A DNA stretch of 34,793 nt from Gnetum montanum (GCA_015680685.1 MNCI01004635.1:313728-348520), one strand, 5' to 3'. Shown: positions 18,700 through 29,586, counted from the first letter of the stretch. Made by a program: numbers and translations. Notes: a model not told the origin generated them from the sequence alone.

Positions 18700-20970
18700 C
18701 ATGCATGTTGGAAACATTAGGGTCTAGTCATATCAAAACCACTAGGTGTCTTTTGATGTCGTGGCAAGAATGTACCCAAATTGGGGTTCACACACTTAAT
18801 GAAAGTAGGCATAGTGGGGTAGATTATAAGATGTGGTCATGTAATAAGAAGCTGACCCACTATGGCACCTGTGACCGTAAGATGGTATGCAAGGATTGAT
18901 ATGTCTTCCTACGTGGTTATATTCATTAGGCTGCCTGGTTGTTGAAGTGTTAATCGGTGGCCCGGATAAGGTAACAGGAGGCATTAAGTTCGAAGAGGGA
19001 GATGCATCATAGTGTTGGGCTTCTGCTGAGTTGGAGGATGTAGTGGGTTCAGAATCGTGCTGTCTATTTCTACGGTCATGCCTAAAGAAAGGATGCTTTC
19101 GATGTTGTGGGGGACTTCCACTGTTGTTGATAGTAATAGCACAAGCAATGTTTGTGGGTTGGTGCTACAATGCAAAACCTTCTGGAACAACTAGTGGAAA
19201 TGTAGAAGGACGTGAAGGATAAGAATATTTAGGGTAAGGAGAAGTGGTGATCCCGTGGGAGAGGATATGGGTTGATAGTACTTAGAATAATGATAACGAT
19301 AAGGTGAAGCAGAGGATGTTGATCCAATTGGAAAAACAAGGTGTTGAACATAATAAACATTTGGTGTCAGGGTATATGAAGGGTGTGGTTTGTTTGGCGG
19401 TGGCCTGCCCTATGACTCGGGGTTCTGCCACTATAGTTGGACACAGTGCTTCTGTACAAAATCTGGATGTAGCATTCCTTCCCAATGCTTATGTAAATGT
19501 GAAAATACTAGGCATTGGCTTTCAGGGTGATCGTATAGACAAACATCGCATTGATACTTATGATTGGAACTTGAGCCCCTATCCTTATTGTGTTTAACCC
19601 TTCTTTTCGATTATCGAGTGGTGTTCTTTCTTGTTTCTCAGTTTCGCATCCTTTGTTTGTTTTTTTTGTCAGAGTGGTCATGCATGATTCTACCTCTAAT
19701 AATGTTTGCATATTCTCCACATTTTTCATGTACTCATTTCATCATCTTATTAATCTTTACCTCAATTTCATCTAGTGATTGTAGTATTGGCAAAGATGAT
19801 TCCACCTCCTTGAGATGAGTTGATTTCTCCTTTTCATGATTATGGACCTTTGTTATTTTAAGATTTTGGTCTTGTTGAGATCAACATTCTCCAATTTGGC
19901 TATTTCTCCTTCTTCTTTTATCATCTGCTTAATAAGATCTTGGAATTGGTGGGTTCATAGTTCATATAATTGACCTGGGGCATACATCCTGAGGGTCTCC
20001 CTTGTTTCATTACAGAGCCCATCTATGATGTGGTATATTAACCTTTCCTTAGAGAACCCATGGCCTAGGCAGTTTTTTAATAGAGAGTAATATCTTTCTA
20101 AGGCCATGTCCAAGGGTTCATGTTACCCTTGTTTCCACTCTTGGATTTGCCTCCTCAAGGCTGACACTCTTGCGTAGGTTTGATATCTTTCGTTGAAGAG
20201 TTCTACCATTGTTGGCCAACAGTGAATTGATTTGGGTTTTAAAGACCTATACCATACTTTTTCTTGGCCAACAAGTGTCATAAGAAAGAGCTTAAGTCTT
20301 TGCCACCGATTATCAATGCTATTCCATGCACAAGCATCATTGAAGGCTTGTAAATGATGTTGTGAATTTGAATCATAGCCTCTTGAAAACTTGGGAAAGT
20401 TGTTTAAATCAAGCCTATGTAGATGGCTTTTTTGCGATGCCTATAGGATATTTGAACAACATCTTATATATACATTAGGCTCTTAGTGGCTAGCAGGGGT
20501 TCATCGTCGCTAAGTAGGTTATAAGTTTGTGAGTTGGGACGATGTTGTCTTTGTTCATGTTGGCATTCTTGACTTTACCCGTGGGTTCGATTTTTATTTC
20601 TACACCGACCCCTTCAGAAATGGTCATTCGTGTTACAACCTGAAGTTGAAGGAGTAGAGCAAGAGAAAGAACTGGAAAACTTGTCATGACTTTTGTAAGT
20701 CTCCCAATCATCCCTCGATAAACTCTTGTTAACCATTGAGAAGGTCCTAAGCCTTATGGGCCTCCTTGTTCAATGGGATGTCCCATCCTCACTAAAGGTG
20801 TCTAAGTTGGTTGACAAGAGTCCTTGAGTATCGTTGGGGTGTTCATGAACATATGAGACTCCTGCATAAGATTAAGTACTCCAAACTTCTTCATTCTCAT
20901 ATATTTCATTGGTCCTCCAATGAATTGCCTCGCTAGTTGTTGCATTAATATCATCTTGTGAGAGAGACAT
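18700..20970 (-). pseudogene. Ty3/gypsy gag of the pol-less element (broken)
   Basis: Minus-strand gag starting at the ATG at 20970, about 110 bp from the primer site. The N-terminal part has a Ser-rich stretch ending STPSTSGC, also present in the gag at 1020-3560. The core gag domain at about 20,430-19,900 shows FSRGYDSNSQHHLQAF, LFNERYQTYARVSALRRQI and NCLGHGFSKERLIYHIIDG. A Pro/Gln-rich C-terminal tail follows. No protease DSG motif follows; the sequence passes at about 18,660-18,720 into the relic of the integrase 3' end. In-frame stops and frameshifts make it inactive. It would have built the virus-like particle. Confidence 0.75.
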
Positions 20971-21079
20971 TGGTGTGAATTATGTGTGACTTATTTGCAA
21001 TTAATTCTTTCTAAAATATCATTAATACTTCGTTACAGTGATCTTGTATCATATAACTAATCTAGATAACTAGAACCAT

Positions 21080-21096
21080 CCCCCGTAATAGCGCCA
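21080..21096 (-). promoter_or_regulatory. Primer-binding site, tRNA-Asp-like
   Basis: The minus strand reads TGGCGCTATTACGGGGG, one base from the LTR end. It differs from the tRNA-Asp complement mainly by C-to-T and G-to-A changes. Confidence 0.65.
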
Positions 21097-21097
21097 A

Positions 21098-21948
21098 TCA
21101 TGAGCAACAAGATACCCCTACACTCAACCATATGAATATGAGCATGTACAAGCGATCCGGTCGAACTCTACGAACAGACTAGTTGTCGTACCTAGATAGG
21201 TATACATTGATTGCAGTTCGCTATCTTTCCACCTGGACTAGTATTTGCTTTGTCACATATGGTTTAGTCCAGAGTGAGGTGTATGATGGGACTTCTAATA
21301 CTATGCTACTCCTAAAGATAATGAGAAATACTTAAGTAAAATAATAAGCAATGGGAAATAAAATCTAAGCTAGCCTAAGTGCAATGAGCATCCATCCTTA
21401 ATCATCCATACACATTTTGGACTTCGTATACTACTTCTGGGATTACCAAGCACACATTACTTGAGCACTACTAGATACACTACTAGGTCACCAAGTAGTT
21501 ACACTTAAATTTTTATGATTAAGACGTACTCATTCCACATTAATAACAAGAATAGTAAATAATAATAAAGAAATATTAATTAAGAAAATAATAATTAACA
21601 ATTAATAATTAAATAATTAAAAACTAAGTGAATGCTGCAATGCTGGAGTAATCTCAATCTTTATTGCCGATTATGTGCATGTCCAAGTACGTCACACTCG
21701 AACAAAGGTTCCGTACAATTACAATCATCACACTGCAGGCATGCACTTGAAAACTAACTAAAAACTGACAAAATGACTCTACCCTAAAGACTTACCAACT
21801 GACTCTCTTCCTATGTAGCTGGGTGCTATATTTATGGGCCAACATAGAAATCACGATATCATGTATTCGATATTGTTATCCAGGCTGCAATATCACATAC
21901 TCGATATCGAGTATCCAATATCAGGGCCTGGCAAACCACGATTCATCA
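21098..21948 (-). repeat. 5' LTR of the pol-less element
   Basis: 851 bp, the same length as its partner at 12781-13631. The inner terminal dinucleotide has mutated (TC instead of TG); the outer end is ...TTCATCA. The array lies at 21855-21922. A TATAAATATAG box lies at about 21836-21826 on the minus strand, 20 bp from the array. Confidence 0.85.
21855..21922. promoter_or_regulatory. GATATC-type array in 5' LTR U3
   Basis: Hexamers GATATC, GATATT, AATATC, GATATC and AATATC start at 21855, 21869, 21889, 21903 and 21917. The spacings of 14, 20, 14 and 14 equal those of the 3' LTR. Confidence 0.65.
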
Positions 21949-21953
21949 AAATA
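21949..21953. repeat. Target-site duplication AAATA (right)
   Basis: Exact copy of 12776-12780, directly after the 5' LTR. Confidence 0.85.
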
Positions 21954-22044
21954 TCATAAAATACTTTTAATAATTAGTAAATGAACAACTAGTACACTGG
22001 ATAGGAAAGAAAACAAAAATAAAAATTTTATTCATAAGAGTGAT

Positions 22045-22345
22045 TTACTGTAATGCCCTCTGGGTTATCTTCCCATGCCACTTAAGCCTTATAAGCAATT
22101 CGGCACTAACACGACAATTAGGCTGTCTAGCTAAAGAGGTGATCAGTTCCTTCTTGTCTTGCTTCATCTGGCTCTCATCACTTGCCATTCCAAGCTTCAC
22201 AACTCCATGCTTGGCACAACCTCTAAACTCAACCTTAAATGGCATACGTCAAACCCATTCCTAAGGGATACATGAATAATCATAACTCTTCATAACAAGG
22301 CATCCCTTCATTTGAAGGTTAATTACATTTTTACGATACATTTTC
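22045..22345 (-). repeat. LTR fragment of a second gypsy family
   Basis: The minus strand aligns with 30,390-30,600. The shared core is GTTTAGAGGT..TGC.AAGCATGGAGT followed by AGAGC.AG.TGAAG.A. Both ends are uncertain. The 66-codon minus frame inside it is a by-product. Confidence 0.55.
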
Positions 22346-22799
22346 ACTCTTAATAAGGGACAAGATGCTATAATTTCCTATATTTTTTACCCTTCTAAAC
22401 TCAATGGTGAGGTTAGATTTATCATCCAAGTACTTGATAATTCAATGATATCATAAATTTAACATTTTAAACATTGAAACCAAGTGCTTAATCTTTGCTT
22501 GTAATCTTAAGATCTCTATGGCATGTCATTAGTTATACTGCCAAAGTTAGTGTCTTAAGGGGGGATAACAAGGTTGTTAGTATTTTGATAATGTCATTAA
22601 ATATTACTAAAATTAGATAATGTAGTAAATTAGTTAATCAGTTGATGTATCAGTTAATGAAATAGAACTTTTTTCAATGATAAAAAAGAGGTATATCAAT
22701 TTGTCTTGGAATCAAAACATATGATAGAAAAACATGGAGATTCAAAATATTATTTCAATAAGATGTATGATACCCATGAAGAGAAATGATCTAGAAGCG
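22346..22799. other. No gene seen
   Basis: AT-rich. A purine tract CTTAAGGGGGGATAAC at 22555-22570 resembles a retroelement polypurine tract, but I could not identify an LTR next to it. Confidence 0.4.
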
Positions 22800-23897
22800 A
22801 ATCCAAGAATTAGAATGAAAGTGGCAACATACAACATGCTTGTAAGATCCCTAGTGAGTAAGAAACAACATCTGCTATGTCCACCATGGGTCTTAGATTA
22901 GCATGAATATCAATATCCACACATCTTAGCAGAATTACAAGATTTGGATGTTGATGTTTTATGCCTATAAGAAATCTTGCCATGGGAATTCCTATACCAA
23001 TTCCAACCAGACTTGGGAAAGATGGGATATAGAGGTATTTATAAGCAAAAAGGTTCTTGTGGAAGTAATTTTGAGACATACAGATTAGCCTATTACAGAA
23101 ATCATAATATGAATGGTTGCACAATCTTTTATAAAGAAGCCAAGTTTGAATTGGTAAAAAGATTTGAATGAAGTTTAGAAAATATGAGTTTTGAAATTCT
23201 AGAACTTTAAGTAATGGAAAAGAAAGAAAAGTCAAGATTTCAGAAAAGTCACATAACCTTGGCAGTGATTCTAAGAGTTCATCTATCAGAATGATGTGTA
23301 TGTGTGGTTAACACACATTTAATTGCCAAATCAATATGTTTAGATGTTAGCCTATGTTAAGAAGCATACTTGATTAGGCCAATAGCATAAAGTTTGAAGA
23401 ATAAGTTATTTCTTAGTTATACTAATCTAGTGTCATTTGTCCTTTGTGGAGACTTTAATGAGAAAGTTGAAAGTAGCGTTTATCAATTCTTAAAATATGG
23501 ATGTGTAAAGAAATCCTTGGAAGATGAACCTAATTTGAAGAAGATGTTTCCATAAATTCAACATGCAATTCCATTAGCTAGTGCATATTTTACTTACTTT
23601 GAATATTTAGTAGATAAATCAAATTCCAAAATTCAAGAACAAATGATGTTGATAGATAGTATTCATAAAAAACCATAGTTTACCAATTACTCTACTATGA
23701 TTAATGAGGATGGATTAATAGAATTCTTTATTGAGACCCTAAATAATATTTCGTATGATATTTGATTCTTCCAAGTTACCAAGTTACTAGAGTTGATTTC
23801 TAAAGAAGAAGTGGATAAAAATCAAGATCAAGCCTTGCCATCTTGAACAAGACCATCTAATCATATACCACTTATGATTACTTCCATCAATTCATAA
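22800..23897 (+). pseudogene. CCR4-like deadenylase pseudogene (EEP fold)
   Basis: One continuous reading frame of about 365 codons matches the endonuclease/exonuclease/phosphatase domain of plant CCR4-type mRNA deadenylases, which shorten poly(A) tails in the cytoplasm. Landmarks in order are MKVATYNML (family: V.SYN.L) at 22815, CPPWVLD at 22878, DVDVLCL-stop-E where the family has the catalytic Glu motif LQE at 22946-22973, NGCTIFYKEAKFELVKRFE at 23115, VCVVNTHL (family N-T-H), VLCGDFNE at 23437 (catalytic G-D-F-N), FTNYST at 23679, and a C-terminal LLELISKEEVDKNQDQALPS then SNHIPL (family: S-D-H) at 23787-23870. Eleven stops interrupt it (22899, 22968, 23169, 23208, 23292, 23358, 23388, 23553, 23676, 23763, 23844) but there is no frameshift. 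No introns are present, which suggests a retrocopy. The N-terminal leucine-rich region is absent. Confidence 0.8.
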
Positions 23898-24039
23898 GGT
23901 TTATCAAGATCAAGAAGTATCTCACCATTACTTTTATTGATAAATATTATTATTTCCTTCATTTTTTAATTTATATTTTAATTAGATAAGTAAAATACCT
24001 AAGGTCATGGGACTTGGAAATAAAGAATTTGCCCTACCT

Positions 24040-24044
24040 TCACT
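24040..24044. repeat. Target-site duplication TCACT (left)
   Basis: TCACT directly before the copia 5' LTR; an exact copy lies at 29965-29969. Confidence 0.9.
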
Positions 24045-24422
24045 TGTGGAATATGATGACTAGATGTTCCATAATAGAATTAGATAGATCTCATCCATTA
24101 ATCTATTTTAAATAAGATGAGATCCTATTCATGTAATTCTTATCCAATCCATGTTTAAGAAATCCCATATTAAGAAGATCCTTAAATATGTTGATAAGGA
24201 TCATCCCCATGATTTTCAAGATTCATACTTATCTCTCCAAATCTATTCTTGGGAGATCAAGGCTTATATAACTGTAGCAGCACATATTCATTCATAATAG
24301 AAGAAATAATAGAAGAGACATAATAGAATTTAAGAGAGTCTCATAGGACTGTGTTTATTTGATCTAAGTTCTTTATTTCCTTTAAGCCGAGTTCATAGAT
24401 CCATGGCCCTTTAGACTCTTCA
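24045..24422 (+). repeat. Copia 5' LTR
   Basis: 378 bp, TGTGGAATATG...GACTCTTCA. It matches 29587-29964 without length difference. A TATATAA element lies near 24264. Confidence 0.93.
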
Positions 24423-24424
24423 TT

Positions 24425-24440
24425 TGGTATCGAAGCCAGG
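24425..24440 (+). promoter_or_regulatory. Primer-binding site, tRNA-iMet-like
   Basis: TGGTATCGAAGCCAGG, two bases after the LTR. It is close to the standard plant copia site TGGTATCAGAGCCAGG. Confidence 0.9.
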
Positions 24441-24474
24441 TTAGCTCAGATCCTTCACAACAAATCTCTCCAGG

Positions 24475-25340
24475 ATGACACAAAATCATGGATTTGTGTC
24501 ACTCCAAGTTCCTATCTTCAATGAAGAGAATTATGAATATTGGGCAATCAAGATGATGACATTCTTGATCTCACAAGATCTTTGGGATCTTGTTGAAAAT
24601 GGATTCCAAGATGTTGATCAAGCAACATTTCAAGCCTTGAAGGAAGATGAAAAGAATGAATTTAAGGAGCTTCTTAAGAAAGATGCAAAAGCATTATTCA
24701 TCATTCAATATGGGTTAGATCTGACAATCTTTCCCAAAATTGGCATACATCAAACTAGCAAAGCTATATGGGATGCATTGGAGATTGCATACAAGGGATC
24801 ATTTAAAGTTCATGTTGTCAAGTTACAAGTTTTAAGAAAAGATTTTGAATCTTTAAGCATGCTAGATTTAGAGAATATTGATCAATGCATCAACTGATTC
24901 AACAAGTTCTAAATGGACTTGAATCTTGTGGAGAAACGCTTAAGGAAAGGCATGCTGTTGAAAAGATCCTTTGAAGTGTAACCAGACAATATGATCCCAT
25001 CGTTGTGGCTATTGAAGAAGCAAGAGATCTTGATAAGATGACCATGGTTGAGCTTGTCGAAATCTTAAGGACATATGAGAAAAGAATTGTTGATCATGAG
25101 GATTCAACAACAAATGCATTTCAAGCACAATTTTAGAGGACATCCAATCAAAATCAAAATCAACATCAAAGATCCTCAAGTGGATCCTCAGTCAGAGGAC
25201 GTGGACGCAGTTGTAGCAAATCCAGAGCTCATGGTCATGGAAGATCAAATCAATCAAAGGAAGGTAAGCATTGTGATTTCTGTGGTACCAACACCCATAA
25301 TACTCTTGAATGTTGGTCAAGGAACAAGTATGAAAAAAAG
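24475..25340 (+). pseudogene. Copia gag with zinc knuckle (frameshifted)
   Basis: The ATG at 24475 opens a 140-codon frame with typical copia gag sequence: VPIFNEENYEYWAIKMMTFL, LWDLVENGF and AIWDALEIAYKGS. It ends at a stop at 24895. The frame then shifts, with more gag (VAIEEARDLDKMT region) up to a CCHC zinc knuckle at 25272-25313, CDFCGTNTHNTLEC (C-x2-C-x4-H-x4-C intact), followed by a basic tail. The knuckle binds the element's RNA inside the particle. At least two frameshifts separate the parts. Confidence 0.9.
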
Positions 25341-25421
25341 AGAAAAGCAAAAATTGTAGAACATGAAGATCAACAAAAAGGTGAGAAATTATTTTACATT
25401 AAAAAGGAGGAAGATCAACTC

Positions 25422-25781
25422 TTGATCTCTACAAAGGTACCAGATGCTAGCAACAACAACAACATTTGGTATGTTGATGGTGGGTGTAGCACTCACATGA
25501 TAGGGAATAAGAAATTGTTCTCAAGCTTGGAAAAATATGATGGAAAGGTAACCATAGGTAATGGGAAGAAGTTAACCATTGCTAAAATTGGATCGCTTTC
25601 CTTCACAACAACTCAAGGTAACAAATATGTTATTTCCCAAATCTATTTTGTTCCAAATCATTCAAAGAATTTATTGAGTGTGGGGCAATTATGTCGCAAT
25701 GGGTATCGTGTTGAATTTGAAAAAGATGTTTGTAAAATTCTAAGGCTGATGATGATAAAGGTATTGCAATTATCCCTATAA
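25422..25781 (+). pseudogene. Copia protease
   Basis: A 119-codon open piece begins upstream of the active site. WYVDGGCSTHMIG is the copia aspartic protease signature (D-x-G-x-S/T-x-H-M), with Gly in place of the usual Ser. It is followed by VTIGNGKKLTIAKIGSL and VPNHSKNLLSVGQLC, as in the family. A frameshift near 25,740 puts the following integrase in another frame. The enzyme would cut the polyprotein. Confidence 0.9.
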
Positions 25782-26700
25782 GCAAGAATCAAATGTACAA
25801 GTTACAGATGCAAAAGGATGTTCATTGTCTCACTATCACTAAAGACATAGCATGCTTATGGCATGCTCAGTTAGGACATGTCAACTTTGGCTCAATGGAC
25901 CACATGTACAAAGGAGAAATTGTAAGAGGTATGCCAAAATTTTCTTTGCCAGATAATCATGATTATGGCATATGTCAACTAGGAAAAATTACAAGGATAA
26001 CGTTTCCTAGAAAAGAACATAGATGTCAAGAAAAATTAGATCTAGTTCATATGGATTTATGCGGTCCCATGCAAATATTGAGCCTAGGTAAAAACCAATA
26101 TATGTTAATCATAATGGATGATTTTTCACGATTTGCTTAGGGGTATTTTATGAAATTAAAAGATCAAACATTGGGATTTTTTAAAGAATTCAAGGTGGAA
26201 GTAGAAAATCAAAGTGGCAATTTAATTAAGAAAATTCAAACAGATCATGGTGATGAATTTTTATCAATTGAATTTGATGAATTTTGCAAGAAAAGTGGGA
26301 TTATTCATCAAACTACCACATCGTTTACACCTCAACAAAATGGCATTGCTGAGAGGAAAAATAGAATAGTGGTTGAAATGGTAAGGTGTCTACTTCAAAT
26401 GTTTTGGAAAATAAATTTTGGGCAAAAGCTTGTGCAACATCAATATATATTTTAAATAGGGTGCCATCAAGATCAATTTAAAATAAAACTCCATATGAAT
26501 TATGGAATGGATATCCACCCAATATCTCTCATTTGAAAATTTTTGGTTCACCATGCTACATTCAAATTCCAATACAAAAAAAGACAAAAGCTGGATAAAA
26601 AGGGACAACCATGTATTTTTGTCGGATATTGTGCAAATTCTAAAGCATAAAAATGTTACGATGAAATAAATAAAAGAGTAATTGATTCACGCGATGTCCA
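25745..26700 (+). pseudogene. Copia integrase
   Basis: The pre-integrase segment LWHAQLGHVNFGSMD carries the H-H half of the zinc finger. The C-C half is damaged: the first Cys of the usual CESCQLGK motif is replaced (YGICQLGK). The catalytic triad is kept: Asp at 26054 (HMDLCGP), Asp at 26243 (TDHGDEF) and Glu at 26351 (NGIAERKNR), with exactly 35 residues between the last two. A TAG at 26138 replaces the Trp expected after FSRFA, and another break follows 26455. The C-terminal part continues to about FVGYCANSKA and VIDSRDVHF near 26,700. Confidence 0.9.
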
Positions 26701-28040
26701 TTTTATTGAATTTGAAGCCAAACAATTTGGAAGACAACGTATGGAATCAACAGCAAATCAAAAACCAAATAAAACTATTTTTGATGGCAACGTGGGACAG
26801 CAAAATCAACCATGTGAAAGGCAAAATATGATTTCTGTTAACGTGAAGGAAAACGCAGGATTGAATTGGGACATCATAACGCAGCAAACAACATGGCAAC
26901 TCTCACTGTGAATTGGCAAGTTATGATCAAAACATGTAGTCCCGCCATCCAATACGCAAGCATGCACCTTCCAACAAGGGCAGAATTATTTACGTTTACA
27001 ACCACACCATTTTCCAACTGCTACGCATACTTCTAAAATTGGTGGGCTTGTTTTGCAAGAATCTGCCAGGCAATGGACAAAAGAAAACCAAAAAACAAAT
27101 ACATCAGGCTGCAGGATAAAAAAGGATCTGCAAATTCCTATTTACTGCAGGAAGTACCACCCAACCGACCATTTTCATCTGCCATAATCAATAACAGTGA
27201 CACCAATTGCTATTTCCCACAGATTCCCATCATCATCCATCATCCAAACAATACGCAGGCCACAAAATTCCAGCTGCATTCTTTTCATTTTTCTGGTCAC
27301 AAACCAGTAAACAACGTGCCTGTTGCTGCTGCCAAAAACCTGTCTGTTTCTGCTGCCAAAAACATGTCTGCTACTACCAATTCTAGACATGGATCCATGG
27401 TAGCAATAAACCAACGACCGGTACATCATATACAACCTTGGCATGGTCATCCAAGGGTTTTTCTAAGTTTTCTGCTGCATGTATATCAACGTCCTTATCC
27501 CCTGCTATTTTTCAGCAACACAAAGACCAAACATTCACCCATGATCATTGGCCACCCGTAATGCTGCCCAAACACAACGTTTTCCATCTTGGCCTCAATA
27601 CCCCAATTGTACCACAGTTGATCATTTTTTTCCTCATTTTTTGGGATCAATCCCACCTAAAACTATTTCTACCACCACTCCACATTAGGATAAATGTCAG
27701 AATATTTCAATAGCAAATGCAGTGCAGCACCATCCTCAACTTTCATTTCCTCTTCAAGGGCACACCTCTACAACAACGCCTTCTCAAATCATTTCATCTG
27801 CAACACCTCCTACCTCAACAATGTCCACCTTCTGGCAGATTCCGGCCACCTCTCTACCTCAATATCATCCAGCCTCCAACATGCTAGATACAAATTTTAC
27901 ACATTGCATGACAAGAAGTCACTTTCGTGGAAACAGTGTTTCACCAACCCAAGATGTGGAATCTATTGAAAATGCTCTTTTCACTATGATGGACGATGAA
28001 TTTTTTGTGCTACTTATGCCGATGGGGGGAGCCATGATGG
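26701..28040 (+). pseudogene. Long linker between integrase and reverse transcriptase
   Basis: About 1.34 kb of Asn/Gln/Pro/His/Ser-rich coding-like sequence. Open pieces lie at 27073-27561 (162 codons), 27438-27713, 27694-27969 and 27722-28045. No domain is recognised. A short internal repeat, VAAAKNLSVSAAKNMSA, lies near 27325-27370. Copia polyproteins have a variable low-complexity linker here; this one seems unusually long. The amino-acid bias resembles a disordered segment. It is alternatively an old insertion. Confidence 0.55.
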
Positions 28041-28044
28041 TTTA

Positions 28045-29100
28045 ATGGAACCATCCACAATCGTTGAAGCTACACAAAATAACGGTTGGATTGATGCCAT
28101 GGAGAAAGAGCTACATCAAATTAATAAAAACAACACTTGGAGCCTAGTTCCTCGTCCGTCTGATAAGTATGTTATCAGTTTAAAATGGATATTTAAACTT
28201 AAGAGCAATCAATATGGTAAAATAAAAAAATTCAAAGCTTGCCTAGTTGCCAAAAGCTATCTCCAATAACAAGGCAGAGACTTTGATGATAACTTTGTTC
28301 CTATTTCACGAATGGAATCAATGAGAATCTTTCTTGCCATTGTCACACAAGCTGGCTATGTGGTTTATCAATGAATGTGGCTTCTGCATTTCTCAATGGA
28401 GTTCTTAATGAAGAAGTTTACATGGAACAACCACTAGGCTCCATTGATGAAGGACAATAAAATCATGTTTACAAGCTTCATAAAGCATTATACGGGCTTA
28501 AGCAAGCTCCACGTGCATGGTACACACGTATTCTTGCATTTTTCATGTAAGAAGGCTTCACCAATCTTCAGTCCCAAAAAACAATATACAAAAGGTATCT
28601 GGAGATGATTTTATTTGTGTTTGTTTATATGTAGATTATTTAATCTATTTTTCATCTACAATTGCATTAGGAAATAATTTTTTGAATGCCATGAAAAAGG
28701 AATTTGAAATGTCTGATTTAGGGAAGATGTCATACTTTTTAGGTTTTCAAGTTATCCAAATAACAAAATCAATTTCCATATGCCAAATGAAATTTGCCCA
28801 ACCCTTAATTAAGAAATTTGGCATGATTAATTGTAATCCTTTAGACACACGACTTGCCTCTGGTACAAAACTTACCAAGGATGACAAATCCCCATTTGTC
28901 AACCCTTCACTATACAGATCCCTAGTTGATAGTTTAATGTATCTCTCCAATACTTGTCCACTTATCCAATATGTTGTAAACTACCTTTGTTGGTTCATGC
29001 AAGATCCGCATGAATCACATTGGAAAGTTGCAAAACGAGTATTGCAATACCTGAGAACTACAACAATTTTTGGAATCACATTTCATTGACTTACGAATTT
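28045..29100 (+). pseudogene. Copia reverse transcriptase (catalytic Asp lost)
   Basis: Begins with EPSTIVEATQNNGWIDAM and TWSLVPRPSDKYVISLKWIF, the usual start of copia RT. It continues in shifted frames through QGRDFDDNFVPISRMES, ASAFLNGVLNEEVYMEQP and KALYGLKQAPRAWY. The active-site box at 28627-28638 reads YVDY instead of YVDD (GAT to TAT), which by itself would abolish polymerisation. Then come GKMSYFLGFQV, YRSLVDSLMYLSNTCP and WKVAKRVLQYLRTT. The longest open piece is 190 codons (28517-29089). Confidence 0.92.
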
Positions 29101-29545
29101 CAAGATATGGGGATACACTGATGTAGACTAGGGAGGCGACCTCAAAGATCGAAAATCAACTTCTAATTTTTGTTTCTTCTTCAGTCCATCACTTATCTCA
29201 TGGGGATCAAAGAAGTAATCTATAGTCACCCTCTTGATAGCTAAAGCAAGATACATTACTACATCGAATGTTGCTACTCAAGCCATATGGATCCATTCCG
29301 TCTTCACCGAAATGGGATATACACTTGAACCTCCCATTCGGTTATATTGTAATAGTACAAGTGCTATTGTGATAGCTCATAATCTTGTTCATCATGGGTG
29401 TTCCAAGCACATAGATATCAAGCATCACCATCTCAGAAGCTTGATCCAAGATAACATACTCAACATAGAACATTGTGCAACTGAAGCACAAATGATAGAC
29501 ATCTTTACAAAGATTCTGAGCTGTGAAAAGTTTGAGTCTTTCTAA
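29101..29545 (+). pseudogene. Copia RNase H
   Basis: WGYTDVD-stop-GGD and DRKSTSNFCFF start the domain with its first Asp. The acidic residues of the usual S-x-x-E-A-E-Y segment are replaced (LIAKARYITTS), and the usual Asp in C-D-N-x-S-A reads Asn (CNSTSAI). KHIDIKHHHLR and DIFTKIL close it. The domain would remove the RNA strand during reverse transcription; the active site is destroyed. Confidence 0.9.
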
Positions 29546-29573
29546 GACTTCCTAAGAGTGGAACCTCTTATCA

Positions 29574-29586
29574 TCATGGGGGGGTT
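29574..29586 (+). promoter_or_regulatory. Copia polypurine tract
   Basis: CATGGGGGGGTT directly before the 3' LTR, with seven G in a row at 29578-29584. Confidence 0.8.

Larger units (their letters stand above)
12781..21948 (-). mobile_element. Complete Athila-like LTR element lacking pol
   Basis: A 9168-bp minus-strand element with two 851-bp LTRs (12781-13631 and 21098-21948), a perfect 5-bp duplication AAATA, a tRNA-Asp-like primer site and a polypurine tract. Internal order on the minus strand is gag, a short relic of the integrase 3' end, spacer, GATATC array with TATA box, then ORF-X. Protease, reverse transcriptase, RNase H and almost all of integrase are absent. A sample of about 240 bp of the two LTRs differs at roughly one base in eleven by eye, so the insertion is old. 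It is a non-autonomous derivative, or lost pol after insertion. Mobilisation would have needed pol from a full relative such as the one whose integrase lies at 4579-6335. Confidence 0.85.

Noticed and set aside
22560-23900. Alternative reading of the stop-rich CCR4 frame as a gene using a variant genetic code or RNA editing
   Set aside because: All three stop codons occur, the setting is plant nuclear repeat DNA, and catalytic motifs are also altered (S-N-H for S-D-H). A pseudogene is the simpler explanation.
27175-27450. Minus-strand frame of 91 codons
   Set aside because: Shadow of the copia linker reading frame on the plus strand.
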